From the NCBI GenBank assembly GCA_963775125.1, contig CAVZHQ010000005.1, forward strand, positions 372,001-436,000: a DNA stretch of 64,000 bases. Direction: 5' to 3'. Below the pieces are notes generated by a model that saw only the letters and a list, made by a program, of their open reading frames with translations, ran no database searches and was not told the DNA's origin. Made by a program: the position numbers and the translations under genes. The first letter of the stretch is position 1. The number at the start of each line of letters is the position of its first letter. Positions 8,112-16,828 of the stretch are shown here, piece after piece. This stretch comes from JAHECQ01 sp963775125. GTDB taxonomy: Bacteria > Actinomycetota > Acidimicrobiia > Acidimicrobiales > SZUA-35.

Positions 8112-9344
8112 ATGTCCGGTCCTTTCGTCTCACTCAAGAATCCGCAGTACCGCAAGCTGTGGTGGGCCGGGACGTTCTCGTTCATGTCGGTGCAGATGCA
8201 GTTCCTGCTGCGTGGTGTGTTGGCTTGGGATCTGACCGAGCGAGAGAGCGCGCTCGGCCTCACCTACCTGCTGTTCGGACTCAGCATGCTCTTGGCCACC
8301 CCGCTGGGCGGCATCGCCACCGATCGCTACCCGAAACGAACGGTGTTGCTCATCAGCCAGGCCGCCATTGCGCTGGCCGCAACCGGATTGGGTGCTGCGG
8401 TCCTACTCGATGCCGAGCAGTTCTGGATGCTGCTCGTGGTCTCGACCATTCATGGCGGGGCGTTCGGGTTCTACGGGCCCGCCCGCGTCGCCTATTCGAC
8501 CGACCTGGTGGGCCGCGAACTGGTCGGCAACGCCATCACCCTGTCGCTGCTCAGCATGAACGCAACCCGCATCTTCGCCCCCGCGCTGGCCGGTGTACTC
8601 ATCGGTGTCCGAGCGGTTGGGATCGGCGGCGTCTATCTCATCGCCGCGGTGTTGTCGGTGGTCAGCTTCCTGCTGCTGTTGCGTCTGCCCAGCGTCCGTC
8701 CGGTCCAAGTAGCCGGACATAATCCGTGGGTCGAGATCGCCAACGGCGTCCGGTATGTCCATGAACGTCCGGAGCTGCGTCGACTCATGGTCAGTTCGTT
8801 CTTCGTCATCATGTTCGCGTTCAACTACGTCGCGTTCCTGCCGGCCCTGGTCGAAGACGTGTTCGGCGAAAGCGACGTCTACCTGGGCATCATCAGCTCG
8901 GCGAGCGCCCTCGGGGCGGTCAGCGCGTCGCTGTTCGTGGCGTCTCGAGCCGACAGCACCAAGGCCCCGGATCTGCTCATCGGCGCCGGACTGCTGTTCA
9001 CCGTCGGGGTCGCAACCCTTGGGGCGGCGCCGAACTTCTGGGCCGCGTTCGCGGTCATCTTCGTCATCGGGGCGGGCAGCACCAGTTACCAGTCGCTGTC
9101 GAGCACGCTCGCGCTGCGGATGACCGACGACGGCTTCCAGGGGAGGGTGCAGTCGCTGATGCAGCTCTCCTTCGCCGGCTTCGGCATCGCCGCGCTGCCG
9201 CTCGGGATGCTGGCCGAGGCCATCGGCCTTCGCCGGACCATCTTCGTCATGGGCGGAGTCGGGCTGGTCTCGATCGCCTTCGCCGCAAAACCACGCATCG
9301 GGAGTGTCTGGCGGCCGAAAACGGCACCCCAGCACTCCCGATGA
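8112..9344 (+). CDS. MFS transporter, 12-helix efflux type
   Basis: This 410-residue integral membrane protein begins 12 bp after imuB with PQYRKLWWAGTFSFMSVQMQ, which is typical of the EntS/MFS_3 family. It has the loop motif GGIATDRYPKR between helices 2 and 3 and about 12 hydrophobic segments. Family members export siderophores or drugs, but the substrate cannot be read here. Its last residues (RPKTAPQHSR) are encoded by a palindromic repeat that also occurs at the end of dnaE2, so the repeat seems to have been acquired at the 3' end. It may be read through from the imuAB promoter and so could be SOS-influenced. Confidence 0.88.
   Translation: MSGPFVSLKNPQYRKLWWAGTFSFMSVQMQFLLRGVLAWDLTERESALGLTYLLFGLSMLLATPLGGIATDRYPKRTVLLISQAAIALAATGLGAAVLLDAEQFWMLLVVSTIHGGAFGFYGPARVAYSTDLVGRELVGNAITLSLLSMNATRIFAPALAGVLIGVRAVGIGGVYLIAAVLSVVSFLLLLRLPSVRPVQVAGHNPWVEIANGVRYVHERPELRRLMVSSFFVIMFAFNYVAFLPALVEDVFGESDVYLGIISSASALGAVSASLFVASRADSTKAPDLLIGAGLLFTVGVATLGAAPNFWAAFAVIFVIGAGSTSYQSLSSTLALRMTDDGFQGRVQSLMQLSFAGFGIAALPLGMLAEAIGLRRTIFVMGGVGLVSIAFAAKPRIGSVWRPKTAPQHSR
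9297..9343. repeat. Palindromic AAAA-loop repeat at a convergent junction (copy 1)
   Basis: The arms CATCGGGAGTG (9297-9307) and CACTCCCGATG (9333-9343) are perfect inverted repeats. Inner pairs CTGG/CCAG and GCCG/CGGC close on an AAAA loop. The element overlaps the last codons of the MFS gene and faces the end of the alcohol dehydrogenase gene, so it could serve as a two-way terminator. Confidence 0.8.
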
Positions 9345-9354
9345 GCGGGTTTGA

Positions 9355-10440
9355 TCAGAACGCGATGACGCTGCGGGCGACCGATCCCTTCTTCATCTCG
9401 GCGAAGCCCTCGTTGATGTCTTCGAGCGCGATGGTCTGTGAGACCATCTCGTCCAGTTTCAGCCGGCCATCGAGGTACATCTCGACGAAGCGGGGCATGT
9501 CGGTGCGGAACTGATTGGAGCCCATGTTCGACCCGCTGAGCTTCTTCTCATAGAGAAGCTCGACGCCGTGGATCTCGACCATGGTGCCGACGGGGATCAT
9601 GCCGATGACCGTTGCCTGACCACCCCGGCGCAGCATGCCGAACGCCTGCTCGGCGGTCTGCTTGAGGCCGACGGCCTCGAAGCTGTAGTGGACGCCGCCA
9701 CCCGTGAGGTCGAGTACGGCCTGAATCGGGTCGGTCTCGGCTGCGTTGATCACGTGGGTGGCGCCGAGCGACTGGGCCAATTGCAGCTTGGACGGGACCA
9801 TGTCGACGGCAATGACCTTGTTGGCGCCGGCGATCCGGGCACCCTGAATGGCCGACAGGCCGATACCACCGCAGCCGATGACGGCCACGGTGTCGCCGGC
9901 GGAGACCTTGGCGGTGCGGAACACGGCACCCATGCCGGTGGTGACGCCGCAGCCGATGAGCGCCGCTTTGTCGAGCGGCATCTCCTTGTCGATCTTCACC
10001 ACGGTTTGTTCGTGGACCAGCATGTACTCGGCGAAGGACGACAAGTGCAGGAACTGGTGGACGAGGTCGCCGCCTCGACTGAGGCGATTGCCTTCTCCGG
10101 GTTGGCGGACCAGCTCGGTGTCCTTGTTCTCGCAGAGCGAGAGGTGGCCGTCGGTGCATTGCGAGCAGTGACCGCAGAACGCCGAGAGGCAGGTGATGAC
10201 GTGATCACCAGGCTTGACGTAGCGGACCATCGATCCCACCGCCTCGACGACGCCGGCCGATTCGTGGCCGAGCACTGCGGGGCAGGGATACGGGTACTTG
10301 CCTTCCATGAAGTGCAGGTCGCTGTGGCAGAGCCCGGCGGCCACCGTGCGGACCAGTACTTCACGGGGTCCCGGCTCACCGATGTCGATGTCCTCGATCT
10401 CGAGCACACCGGGGATGGCATTGAGTACGGCAGCTTTCAT
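9355..10440 (-). CDS. Zinc-dependent alcohol dehydrogenase (MDR superfamily)
   Basis: This 361-residue enzyme oxidises an alcohol with a nicotinamide cofactor. The start is ATG 10440 (MKAAVLNAIPG, canonical for the family) with GAGAGG ahead; the frame upstream of it is not used. The catalytic zinc site shows GLCHSD and GHESAGVVEAVG, the structural zinc site shows CGHCSQCTDGHLSLC, and the nucleotide-binding fold shows VIGCGGIGLSAIQGA. It resembles the class III and Rv-type actinobacterial dehydrogenases, some of which use mycofactocin- or NDMA-linked cofactors, but that cannot be settled here. A MarR-type regulator lies 115 bp upstream on the same strand and may control it. Confidence 0.92.
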   Translation of the reverse strand: MKAAVLNAIPGVLEIEDIDIGEPGPREVLVRTVAAGLCHSDLHFMEGKYPYPCPAVLGHESAGVVEAVGSMVRYVKPGDHVITCLSAFCGHCSQCTDGHLSLCENKDTELVRQPGEGNRLSRGGDLVHQFLHLSSFAEYMLVHEQTVVKIDKEMPLDKAALIGCGVTTGMGAVFRTAKVSAGDTVAVIGCGGIGLSAIQGARIAGANKVIAVDMVPSKLQLAQSLGATHVINAAETDPIQAVLDLTGGGVHYSFEAVGLKQTAEQAFGMLRRGGQATVIGMIPVGTMVEIHGVELLYEKKLSGSNMGSNQFRTDMPRFVEMYLDGRLKLDEMVSQTIALEDINEGFAEMKKGSVARSVIAF

Positions 10441-10555
10441 GTGCGCCTCTCGTTTCGTTGCTTGAAGAAGAACGGAAACGAGAGTCTGGTCCATCGCACC
10501 CCGGTGTGCCAATGGTCACTGCACCCGAGAGCCGTGGGTCAGTGAGGCTCTGGGG

Positions 10556-11059
10556 TCAGTGAGGCAGCGGTGCCAGCTCGTCGGGGTGGGTGGTGGTGAC
10601 GAGATGCTCGACCGCGGCAACGTACCGCTCGAGCAGGTCGGCGAACTGGCGCTGCTCTTCCTCGTCGAAGCCGGCGAGCAGAAGGTCGAGGCCGCGGCTG
10701 TGGCGCTCGGCGAGGGAGGCGTAGTGACTGCGACCGGACTCGGTGACGGACACGACCACCGATCGTTGGTCATCCTCGCATTTGACCCGTTCGACAAAGC
10801 CACGGTCGGCCAGGCATGCGACCGCTCGCGTCGTCGACGCCGGCGTGATGTGGAGCGCGTCGGCCAGCTCGCCCATGCGCAGTGGTCCCTGTTGACTGAT
10901 GAGCGCCAACGCGTCGGCCAGCGCCATGTCGATGCTGTCGTCGTCCACTCCATAGAAGAGGTCCTTGACCTTCGCAGCCGACGCTCCTCGGCGGAGCTCG
11001 CGCCACGCCAGCCCAATGCGCCACTTGACTGAGCCGACCGCATGCTGGCGTGAATCCAT
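10556..11059 (-). CDS. MarR-family transcriptional regulator
   Basis: This 167-residue regulator starts at ATG 11059 (MDSRQHAVG). The winged helix-turn-helix runs from about residue 60 to 115 (MGELADALHITPASTTRAVA, then CLADRGFVERV and a wing DDQRSVVVSVTESG). MarR proteins are dimeric repressors released by small ligands. It shares its strand with the alcohol dehydrogenase downstream, a likely target, and diverges from dnaE2 across a 213-bp gap containing a structured repeat and a LexA box. The frame stays open further upstream only because it shadows dnaE2. Confidence 0.9.
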   Translation of the reverse strand: MDSRQHAVGSVKWRIGLAWRELRRGASAAKVKDLFYGVDDDSIDMALADALALISQQGPLRMGELADALHITPASTTRAVACLADRGFVERVKCEDDQRSVVVSVTESGRSHYASLAERHSRGLDLLLAGFDEEEQRQFADLLERYVAAVEHLVTTTHPDELAPLPH

Positions 11060-11115
11060 CCGGACAGTGTGGCCCCAAACGATCCAAGGTGCCAGATGGC
11101 ACCCAACCCCTGATG

Positions 11116-11230
11116 AACTGCAAGCTCCAAACACCACCCCTCCGTTCTGCAAGCCCACCGCCCACTTGCTGGGGTCTGGGGGCTTGCAGAACAGGGGTGA
11201 GGTGGCTGGAGCTTGCAGAACGGAGGGGTG
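11116..11230. repeat. Structured intergenic repeat with CTTGCAGAAC motifs (copy A)
   Basis: Arms 11135-11154 and 11211-11230 are a perfect 20-bp inverted repeat. A 13-bp inverted pair (11144-11156 with 11180-11192) and a 12-bp pair (11118-11129 with 11207-11218) are nested or overlapping. A related element with the same order of motifs lies at 31352-31441. Confidence 0.9.
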
Positions 11231-11244
11231 CCAGCTGTTGGCAA

Positions 11245-11260
11245 GCGAACGTTTGTTCGC
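11245..11260 (+). promoter_or_regulatory. LexA (SOS) box ahead of dnaE2
   Basis: GCGAACGTTTGTTCGC is a near-perfect palindrome with the GAAC-N4-GTTC core, ending 12 bp before the dnaE2 ATG. It matches the box before imuA', so both parts of the mutasome respond to the same repressor. Confidence 0.9.
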
Positions 11261-11272
11261 TACGGTGATTTC

Positions 11273-14200
11273 ATGGGATGGGGCAATCCACCGCTGCCAT
11301 GGCGACAACTCGAAGCGGTCCTGTCCGATCGGAGCCAGGCTGATCGAACCCCGTCCAGGCCGGAGGGGGCGGACGGCGGGGACAGCCCGGCGTGGTCTCG
11401 CAAGCGAGAGCCGTATCAGCCGGCCGACGGGTTGTCGCAACCCGCTCGGGGGAGCGGGGTTCCGTACGCCGAGCTTCACTGCCACTCCAGTTTCAGCTTT
11501 CTCGATGGGGCGTCGGCGCCCGAGGCGCTGGTCGAAGAGGCCGTGCACCTTGGTTTGGAAGCGTTGGCCATCACCGACCACAACGGCTTCTACGGGGTGG
11601 TGCGGTTCGCCGAAGCGGCCAGAACTGTCGGGTTGCCCACGGTGTTCGGGGCCGAACTGACCGTCGACAAACTGGACATCTCACCCGGGCAGGCCGACCC
11701 CGACGGTACCCATCTGCTGCTACTGGCCCGCGACCCCAGGGGGTACGCCGCACTGGCCCGGGTCATCAGCGAGGCTCAGCTGGCGGGAGAGAAGGGGGCG
11801 CCTCGCTTTGCGCTCACCGACCTCGACCGGTGGTTGCTGGCCGATGAGTTCGGTCACCTGGTGTGTCTCACCGGTTGTCGCAAAGGTGCGGTGCCTCGGG
11901 CGCTCGAGCGCGAAGGCCCGGCGGCGGCGGCTCGATCTCTCGGTTCACTGATCGACCGTTTCGGCCAGTCCGGTGTGTTCATCGAACTCTGGGATCACGG
12001 GACTCCGCTCGACAGCGCCCGCAACGACGCCATGGTGCAACTGTCGGCCCGGGCGGGCGTCGAGGTCATCGCCACCAACAACGTCCACTATGCCGCCCCC
12101 GCCAATCGGCGTCTGGCCATGGCCATGGCCGCAGTGCGGGCCCGCCGGAGCCTGGCCGAGATGGAGGGCTGGCTGCCGGCAGCTGCCGGCGCTCACCTGC
12201 GCTCGGGCGACGAGATGTCCCGCCGGTTCGCCCGTTACCCGGGCGTCGTCGAACGGGCGGCTGAATTGGGTTTGGCCTGCGCGTTCGATCTGTCGCTGGT
12301 GGCCCCCAAGTTGCCTCCGTTCCCCTGCCCCGACGATCTGTCCGAGATGGCCTACCTCCGCCGTTTGGTCGAGGAGGGCGGCCTCCTACGCTACGGACCG
12401 AGACACGCCCCGTACGTGACCGGCGCGTGGGAGCAGCTCGATCACGAACTCGACCTCATCGAGAACCTGGGCTTTCCCGGTTACTTCTTGGTGGTGTGGG
12501 ACATCGTCGACTTCTGCCGCCGCAACGACATCTTCTGTCAGGGCCGGGGGTCGGCCGCGAACTCGGCAGTGTGTTACGTGCTCGGTATCACCAAGGCCGA
12601 CGCCGTGTCTCTCGGTCTGTTGTTCGAACGCTTCCTGTCGCCCGAGCGTGACGGCCCACCCGACATCGACATCGACATCGAATCCGACCGTCGGGAAGAA
12701 GCCATCCAGTACGTGTACCAGCGCCACGGCCGACGCCACGCGGCCCAGGTGGCCAACGTCATCACCTACCGCGGGCGCTCGGCAGTTCGAGACGCGGCCA
12801 AGGCCCTTGGCTACGCCTCAGGCCAACAGGATGCCTTCGCCAAGTCGGTCGACCGGTGGTCGGGCCGGGCGGGCGACGCCACGGTCGAGCTTCCCGATGA
12901 CGTCATCGAACTGGCTTCCCAGTTCCGGGACCTTCCCCGCCACCTGGGCATTCACTCGGGTGGCATGGTCATGTGCGATCGGCCGGTCATCGAGGTCTGT
13001 CCGGTCGAGTGGGGGCGCATGGCCGACCGCACGGTGTTGCAGTGGGACAAGGACGACTGTGCCGCTGCCGGGTTGGTCAAGTTCGATCTGCTCGGCCTGG
13101 GGATGTTGTCGGCCCTGCACTACGCGGTCGACTTCATGGCCGAGTACCACGGTGTCGACATCGACCTCGCTGCGCTCGAGCAGGAACAGGCGGTCTACGA
13201 CATGCTCTGCCACGCCGACTCGGTCGGCGTGTTCCAGATCGAATCACGGGCCCAGATGGCCACCCTTCCCCGCCTCCGGCCCCGCAACTTCTACGACCTG
13301 GTGGTCGAGATCGCCCTCATCCGCCCCGGCCCCATCCAGGGAGGGTCGGTGCACCCCTACATCCGGCGTCGCAACGGGCAGGAGCCGGTCACCTACCTGC
13401 ATCCGCTGCTCGAGCATGCGTTGGAGAAGACCCTCGGCGTGCCGCTCTTCCAGGAACAGCTCATGCAGATGGCCATCGACATCTCGGGGTTCAGCCCGGC
13501 CGAAGCCGACCTGCTGCGGCGGGCCATGGGGTCCAAACGCAGCGTGGCTCGGATGGAGCAGCTGAAGGTTCGGTTCTTCGCCGGCATGTACGAGCGGGGT
13601 GTGACCGAAGAGGTCGGGCATCTCATCTGGGACAAGCTGGTGGCCTTTGCCAACTACGGGTTCCCCGAAAGCCATTCCATCAGCTTCGCCTACTTGGTGT
13701 ACTCGTCATCGTGGATCAAGCTCCACTATCCGGCTGCGTTCTGCGCAGCGCTGCTGAAGGCTCAGCCGATGGGGTTCTACTCGCCGCATTCGCTGGTGCA
13801 GGACGCTCGGCGGCACGGGGTGCCGACGCTCGGTCCCGATGTCAACGCATCCGCGGCCGACGCCACCCCCGAACCCATGCCGTTCGGAATGACCGAACCG
13901 CCGGTGGGTGTCCCCGGAGCCGACGACATCGTTCGGGAGCGTCGTGACCACGGGTGGGCGGTCCGCATGGGTATCGGGTCGGTTCGCCACATCGGTGCGA
14001 CGTTGGCCGAGATCATCGCCGCCGGACGACCCTACGCATCGATCGAAGATCTTGCTCGGCGGGCCGAACTCAACGCCGAGCAACTCGAGGCGCTGGCCAC
14101 CGCCGGTGCCTTGGCTTGCCTGGCCCCGGGTGACGCAACGTCGGGGTCCAACCGGCGGTCGCAACTGTGGGAGGCGGGGGCGGTTGCCCGCATGGGCGGA

Positions 14201-14704
14201 CCTGGTCGCCTGGCCGGCATCGTCACCGGCGCCACAGCACCGCAGCTTCCGGGGATGGACGATCAGGAGGAAGCTCTCGCCGATCTGTGGGCTACCGGGG
14301 TGGCGCCCGATGGACACCCGACCCGATTCCTGCGGGCCGCTCTCGATGCCCGGGGCGTGGTGCGGGCCTGCGACCTGGCGGACTCCGAGCACGGATCGAA
14401 GGTGTGGGTCGGGGGCGTGGTCACCCATCGGCAGCGTCCCGCAACTGCGTCGGGCACCACCTTCATCGGCATGGAGGACGAGACCGGCCTGATGAACGTG
14501 GTGGTGTCGGTCGGCTGCTGGCAGCGCTACCGCAAGGTGGCCCGCAACGCGCCGGCCTTGCTCATCCGAGGTCGGATCGAACGACAGGGAGCGGTGGTGA
14601 ACATCGTGGCTGAACGCATCGAACCCCTCCCCATCACCGCCCAAGCTCCACCCCAACCCCGAAGTCCGCTGGTGCCGAAAACGGACCCACACTCCCGATG
14701 CTGA
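11273..14704 (+). CDS. dnaE2: Error-prone DNA polymerase III alpha subunit DnaE2
   Basis: DnaE2 performs mutagenic translesion synthesis with ImuA' and ImuB. From ATG 11273 it has 1143 residues. A PHP domain near the start shows AELHCHSSFSFLDGASAPEA and ITDHNGFYGVVRFAEAA. The polymerase core has GRGSAANSAVCYVLGI and the catalytic aspartates in PPDIDIDIESDRR, followed by FQIESRAQMATLPRL and ESHSISFAYLVY, and a C-terminal OB-fold (VWVGGVVTHRQRP). It is shorter than the replicative DnaE1, as expected of DnaE2. A LexA box lies immediately upstream. Its final residues (VPKTDPHSRC) derive from a palindromic repeat shared with the end of the MFS gene at 9344. Confidence 0.95.
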   Translation: MGWGNPPLPWRQLEAVLSDRSQADRTPSRPEGADGGDSPAWSRKREPYQPADGLSQPARGSGVPYAELHCHSSFSFLDGASAPEALVEEAVHLGLEALAITDHNGFYGVVRFAEAARTVGLPTVFGAELTVDKLDISPGQADPDGTHLLLLARDPRGYAALARVISEAQLAGEKGAPRFALTDLDRWLLADEFGHLVCLTGCRKGAVPRALEREGPAAAARSLGSLIDRFGQSGVFIELWDHGTPLDSARNDAMVQLSARAGVEVIATNNVHYAAPANRRLAMAMAAVRARRSLAEMEGWLPAAAGAHLRSGDEMSRRFARYPGVVERAAELGLACAFDLSLVAPKLPPFPCPDDLSEMAYLRRLVEEGGLLRYGPRHAPYVTGAWEQLDHELDLIENLGFPGYFLVVWDIVDFCRRNDIFCQGRGSAANSAVCYVLGITKADAVSLGLLFERFLSPERDGPPDIDIDIESDRREEAIQYVYQRHGRRHAAQVANVITYRGRSAVRDAAKALGYASGQQDAFAKSVDRWSGRAGDATVELPDDVIELASQFRDLPRHLGIHSGGMVMCDRPVIEVCPVEWGRMADRTVLQWDKDDCAAAGLVKFDLLGLGMLSALHYAVDFMAEYHGVDIDLAALEQEQAVYDMLCHADSVGVFQIESRAQMATLPRLRPRNFYDLVVEIALIRPGPIQGGSVHPYIRRRNGQEPVTYLHPLLEHALEKTLGVPLFQEQLMQMAIDISGFSPAEADLLRRAMGSKRSVARMEQLKVRFFAGMYERGVTEEVGHLIWDKLVAFANYGFPESHSISFAYLVYSSSWIKLHYPAAFCAALLKAQPMGFYSPHSLVQDARRHGVPTLGPDVNASAADATPEPMPFGMTEPPVGVPGADDIVRERRDHGWAVRMGIGSVRHIGATLAEIIAAGRPYASIEDLARRAELNAEQLEALATAGALACLAPGDATSGSNRRSQLWEAGAVARMGGPGRLAGIVTGATAPQLPGMDDQEEALADLWATGVAPDGHPTRFLRAALDARGVVRACDLADSEHGSKVWVGGVVTHRQRPATASGTTFIGMEDETGLMNVVVSVGCWQRYRKVARNAPALLIRGRIERQGAVVNIVAERIEPLPITAQAPPQPRSPLVPKTDPHSRC

Positions 14705-14788
14705 GTCGGGACTTTCGGTGAGGGCCGACCGAAGACGCCTATCCGGAGTGTGACGGTGCCGAAAACGGTACCCACGCACTCCCGATGC
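14672..14788. repeat. Two GCCGAAAACGG repeats at the dnaE2/typA convergent junction
   Basis: Copy 2 (14672-14700) forms the last codons of dnaE2, and copy 3 (14755-14788) is intergenic. Both contain GCCGAAAACGG followed by a CACTCCCGATG arm. Copy 3 can fold with the upstream ATCCGGAGTG arm at 14741-14750 and a GGTGCCG-AAAA-CGGTACC hairpin. Same family as the element at 9297-9343, and again between convergent genes, so it may be a bidirectional terminator. Confidence 0.8.
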
Positions 14789-14800
14789 GGGTTGGAGGGG

Positions 14801-16726
14801 TCAGACGCGGGCGGCTTTGAGGGACTTGAGGCGGCGGGCGCGGGCGATGGGGTCGAGGTCGACCTTGCGCAGGCGGACGTTGACCGGGGTCGCCTCGACG
14901 CACTCGTCGTCGGCGATGAACTCGAGCGCTTGCTCGAGCGACAGGACCCGTGGCGGGGTGAGCTTCACCGTCGCATCTGACGATGCGGCGCGGTGGTTGG
15001 TCAGCTGCTTCTCCCGGCAGACGTTGACGTCCATGTCCTCGGAGCGGCTGTTCTCACCGACGATCATGCCGCAGTAGACGACGGTGGTCGGGGAGACCAG
15101 CATCTGGGCCCGTTCCTGGAGGCTGATGAGCGCGTAGGCGGTGGTGGGGCCCTTGCGGTCGGCGACGAGGGAACCGGTGGCCCGGGTGCGCAGCTCGCCG
15201 ACCCACGGCTCGAAGCCCTCGAAGGTGTGGTTGAGCACACCGGTGCCGCGGGTCTCGGTCATGAACTCGGTGCGGAACCCGATGAGGCCACGGGCAGGAA
15301 CGAGGTAATCGAGTCGGACCCAGCCGGTGCCATGGTTGACCATGTTCTCCATGCGACCCTTGCGGGTGGCGAGCAACTGGGTGATGGCACCGAGATAGTC
15401 CTCGGGGGCGTCGATGGTGACCCGCTCCACCGGCTCGTGCAAGGTGCCGTCGATCTCTCGGGTGACGACCTGGGGCTTGCCGACGGTGAGCTCGAAGCCT
15501 TCGCGCCGCATCTGCTCGACCAGCACGGCCAGCTGGAGCTCGCCTCGGGCTTGTACTTCCCAGGTGTCGGGGCGGTCGGTGGGGCTGACACGGAGGCTGA
15601 CGTTGCCGACGAGTTCGGCGTCGAGACGGCCCTTGACCATGCGGGCGGTGAGCTTGTCGCCCTCGGACCCGGCGAGCGGCGAGGTGTTGACGCCGATGGT
15701 CATGGACAGGGCCGGCTCATCGACCTCGATGACGGGAAGCGGGCGGGGATCTTCGAGATCGACCAGGGTCTCGCCGATCATGATGTCCGCGATGCCGGCC
15801 ACGGCGACGAGATCACCGGGCATGGCCTTCTCGGCAGGAACCCGCTCGAGGTGGTGGGTGAGGTAGAGCTCGGTGAGCTTGACCCGCTGGATCGAACCGT
15901 CGACCCGGCTGAGCCCGACTTGCTGACCCTTGGTGAGGGTGCCGTTGACCACGCGGCACAAGGCCAGGCGGCCCAGGTAAGGCGAGGAGTCGAGGTTGGT
16001 GACCCACGCCTGGGTGGGGTGCCCCTCGGTGTAGGCGGGCGGCGGGATCTGTTCGACGAGTACCTTGAACAGCGGTTCGAGATCGGTGCCGGGGACATCG
16101 GCGTCGAGCGAGGCCCAGCCCTCTCGAGCAGCGCAGTAGACGATCGGGAAATCGATCTGATCTTCGGTGGCGTCGATGTCCAGGAACAGTTCGTAGACCT
16201 CGTCGACGACCTCTTTGATACGAGCGTCGGGCCGGTCGACCTTGTTGATGACGAGGATGACCGGCAGGTCTCGGGCCAGCGCCTTGCGCAACACGAAGCG
16301 GGTCTGGGGGAGCGGACCTTCGGCCGCATCGACCAGCAGGACCACGCCGTCGACCATGGTGAGCGCCCGCTCGACCTCGCCGCCGAAGTCGGCGTGGCCG
16401 GGGGTGTCGACCACGTTGATGGTGATGCCCGACCAGACCACCGAGGTGTTCTTGGCCAGGATGGTGATGCCCTTCTCCCGCTCGAGGTCACCGGAGTCCA
16501 TGACCCGGTCGGTGACCGTCTCGTTGGAACGGAACGCTCCGGTCTGGCGGAGCATTGCGTCGACCAGAGTTGTCTTTCCGTGGTCGACGTGGGCAACAAT
16601 GGCAACGTTGCGCAGGTCATTGCGTCGTGAATCGGCACTGCTGAAATCGATGTTGCCCGACTTGGTGGTGTTCAGACTGGGTGGTGTTCGACTGGGTGGT
16701 GTTCGACTGGAGAGTGCCTGGTGCAC
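14801..16726 (-). CDS. typA: Ribosome-associated GTPase TypA/BipA (N-terminus frameshifted)
   Basis: TypA is an EF-G-like GTPase acting on ribosomes and their assembly, especially under stress. G motifs are clear: AHVDHGKTTLVD, EREKGITILAK, DTPGHADF, NKVDRPDA and YCAAREGWA, followed by the TypA C-terminal domains. The in-frame start is uncertain. GTG 16726 or TTG 16816 keep the frame, but the codons from ATG 16760 (MATDARNTDDSRAPG) run through a 15-bp repeat encoding SNTTQ units and would join the TypA frame exactly if one extra base near 16674 were absent. That ATG is probably the ancestral start, so the gene carries a one-base insertion that is either real or a sequencing error. The GTPase core itself is intact. 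Confidence 0.93.
   Translation of the reverse strand: MHQALSSRTPPSRTPPSLNTTKSGNIDFSSADSRRNDLRNVAIVAHVDHGKTTLVDAMLRQTGAFRSNETVTDRVMDSGDLEREKGITILAKNTSVVWSGITINVVDTPGHADFGGEVERALTMVDGVVLLVDAAEGPLPQTRFVLRKALARDLPVILVINKVDRPDARIKEVVDEVYELFLDIDATEDQIDFPIVYCAAREGWASLDADVPGTDLEPLFKVLVEQIPPPAYTEGHPTQAWVTNLDSSPYLGRLALCRVVNGTLTKGQQVGLSRVDGSIQRVKLTELYLTHHLERVPAEKAMPGDLVAVAGIADIMIGETLVDLEDPRPLPVIEVDEPALSMTIGVNTSPLAGSEGDKLTARMVKGRLDAELVGNVSLRVSPTDRPDTWEVQARGELQLAVLVEQMRREGFELTVGKPQVVTREIDGTLHEPVERVTIDAPEDYLGAITQLLATRKGRMENMVNHGTGWVRLDYLVPARGLIGFRTEFMTETRGTGVLNHTFEGFEPWVGELRTRATGSLVADRKGPTTAYALISLQERAQMLVSPTTVVYCGMIVGENSRSEDMDVNVCREKQLTNHRAASSDATVKLTPPRVLSLEQALEFIADDECVEATPVNVRLRKVDLDPIARARRLKSLKAARV
16660..16706 (-). 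repeat. 15-bp tandem repeat at the typA 5' end, one unit with an extra base
   Basis: On the plus strand the units are GACTTGGTGGTGTTC, then A plus GACTGGGTGGTGTTC, then GACTGGGTGGTGTTC. The middle unit has 16 bases instead of 15, which shifts the reading frame between ATG 16760 and the TypA core. Confidence 0.9.
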
Positions 16727-16828
16727 GCGAATCGTCGGTGTTGCGCGCGTCTGTTGCCATGAGAAACCTCGAAAACGATGGGACCGGATGGCGGGGGTCG
16801 CACCGGTACCTGACAAGGATAACGGCGT

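Noticed and set aside
10441..10512. Longer start for the alcohol dehydrogenase
   Set aside because: The family starts MKAAVL at 10440; the extra residues are not conserved-looking.
14993..16630. A 545-residue open frame on the plus strand opposite typA
   Set aside because: It is the antisense shadow of typA; the sequence is low in hydrophobic structure, and every conserved motif lies on the minus strand.
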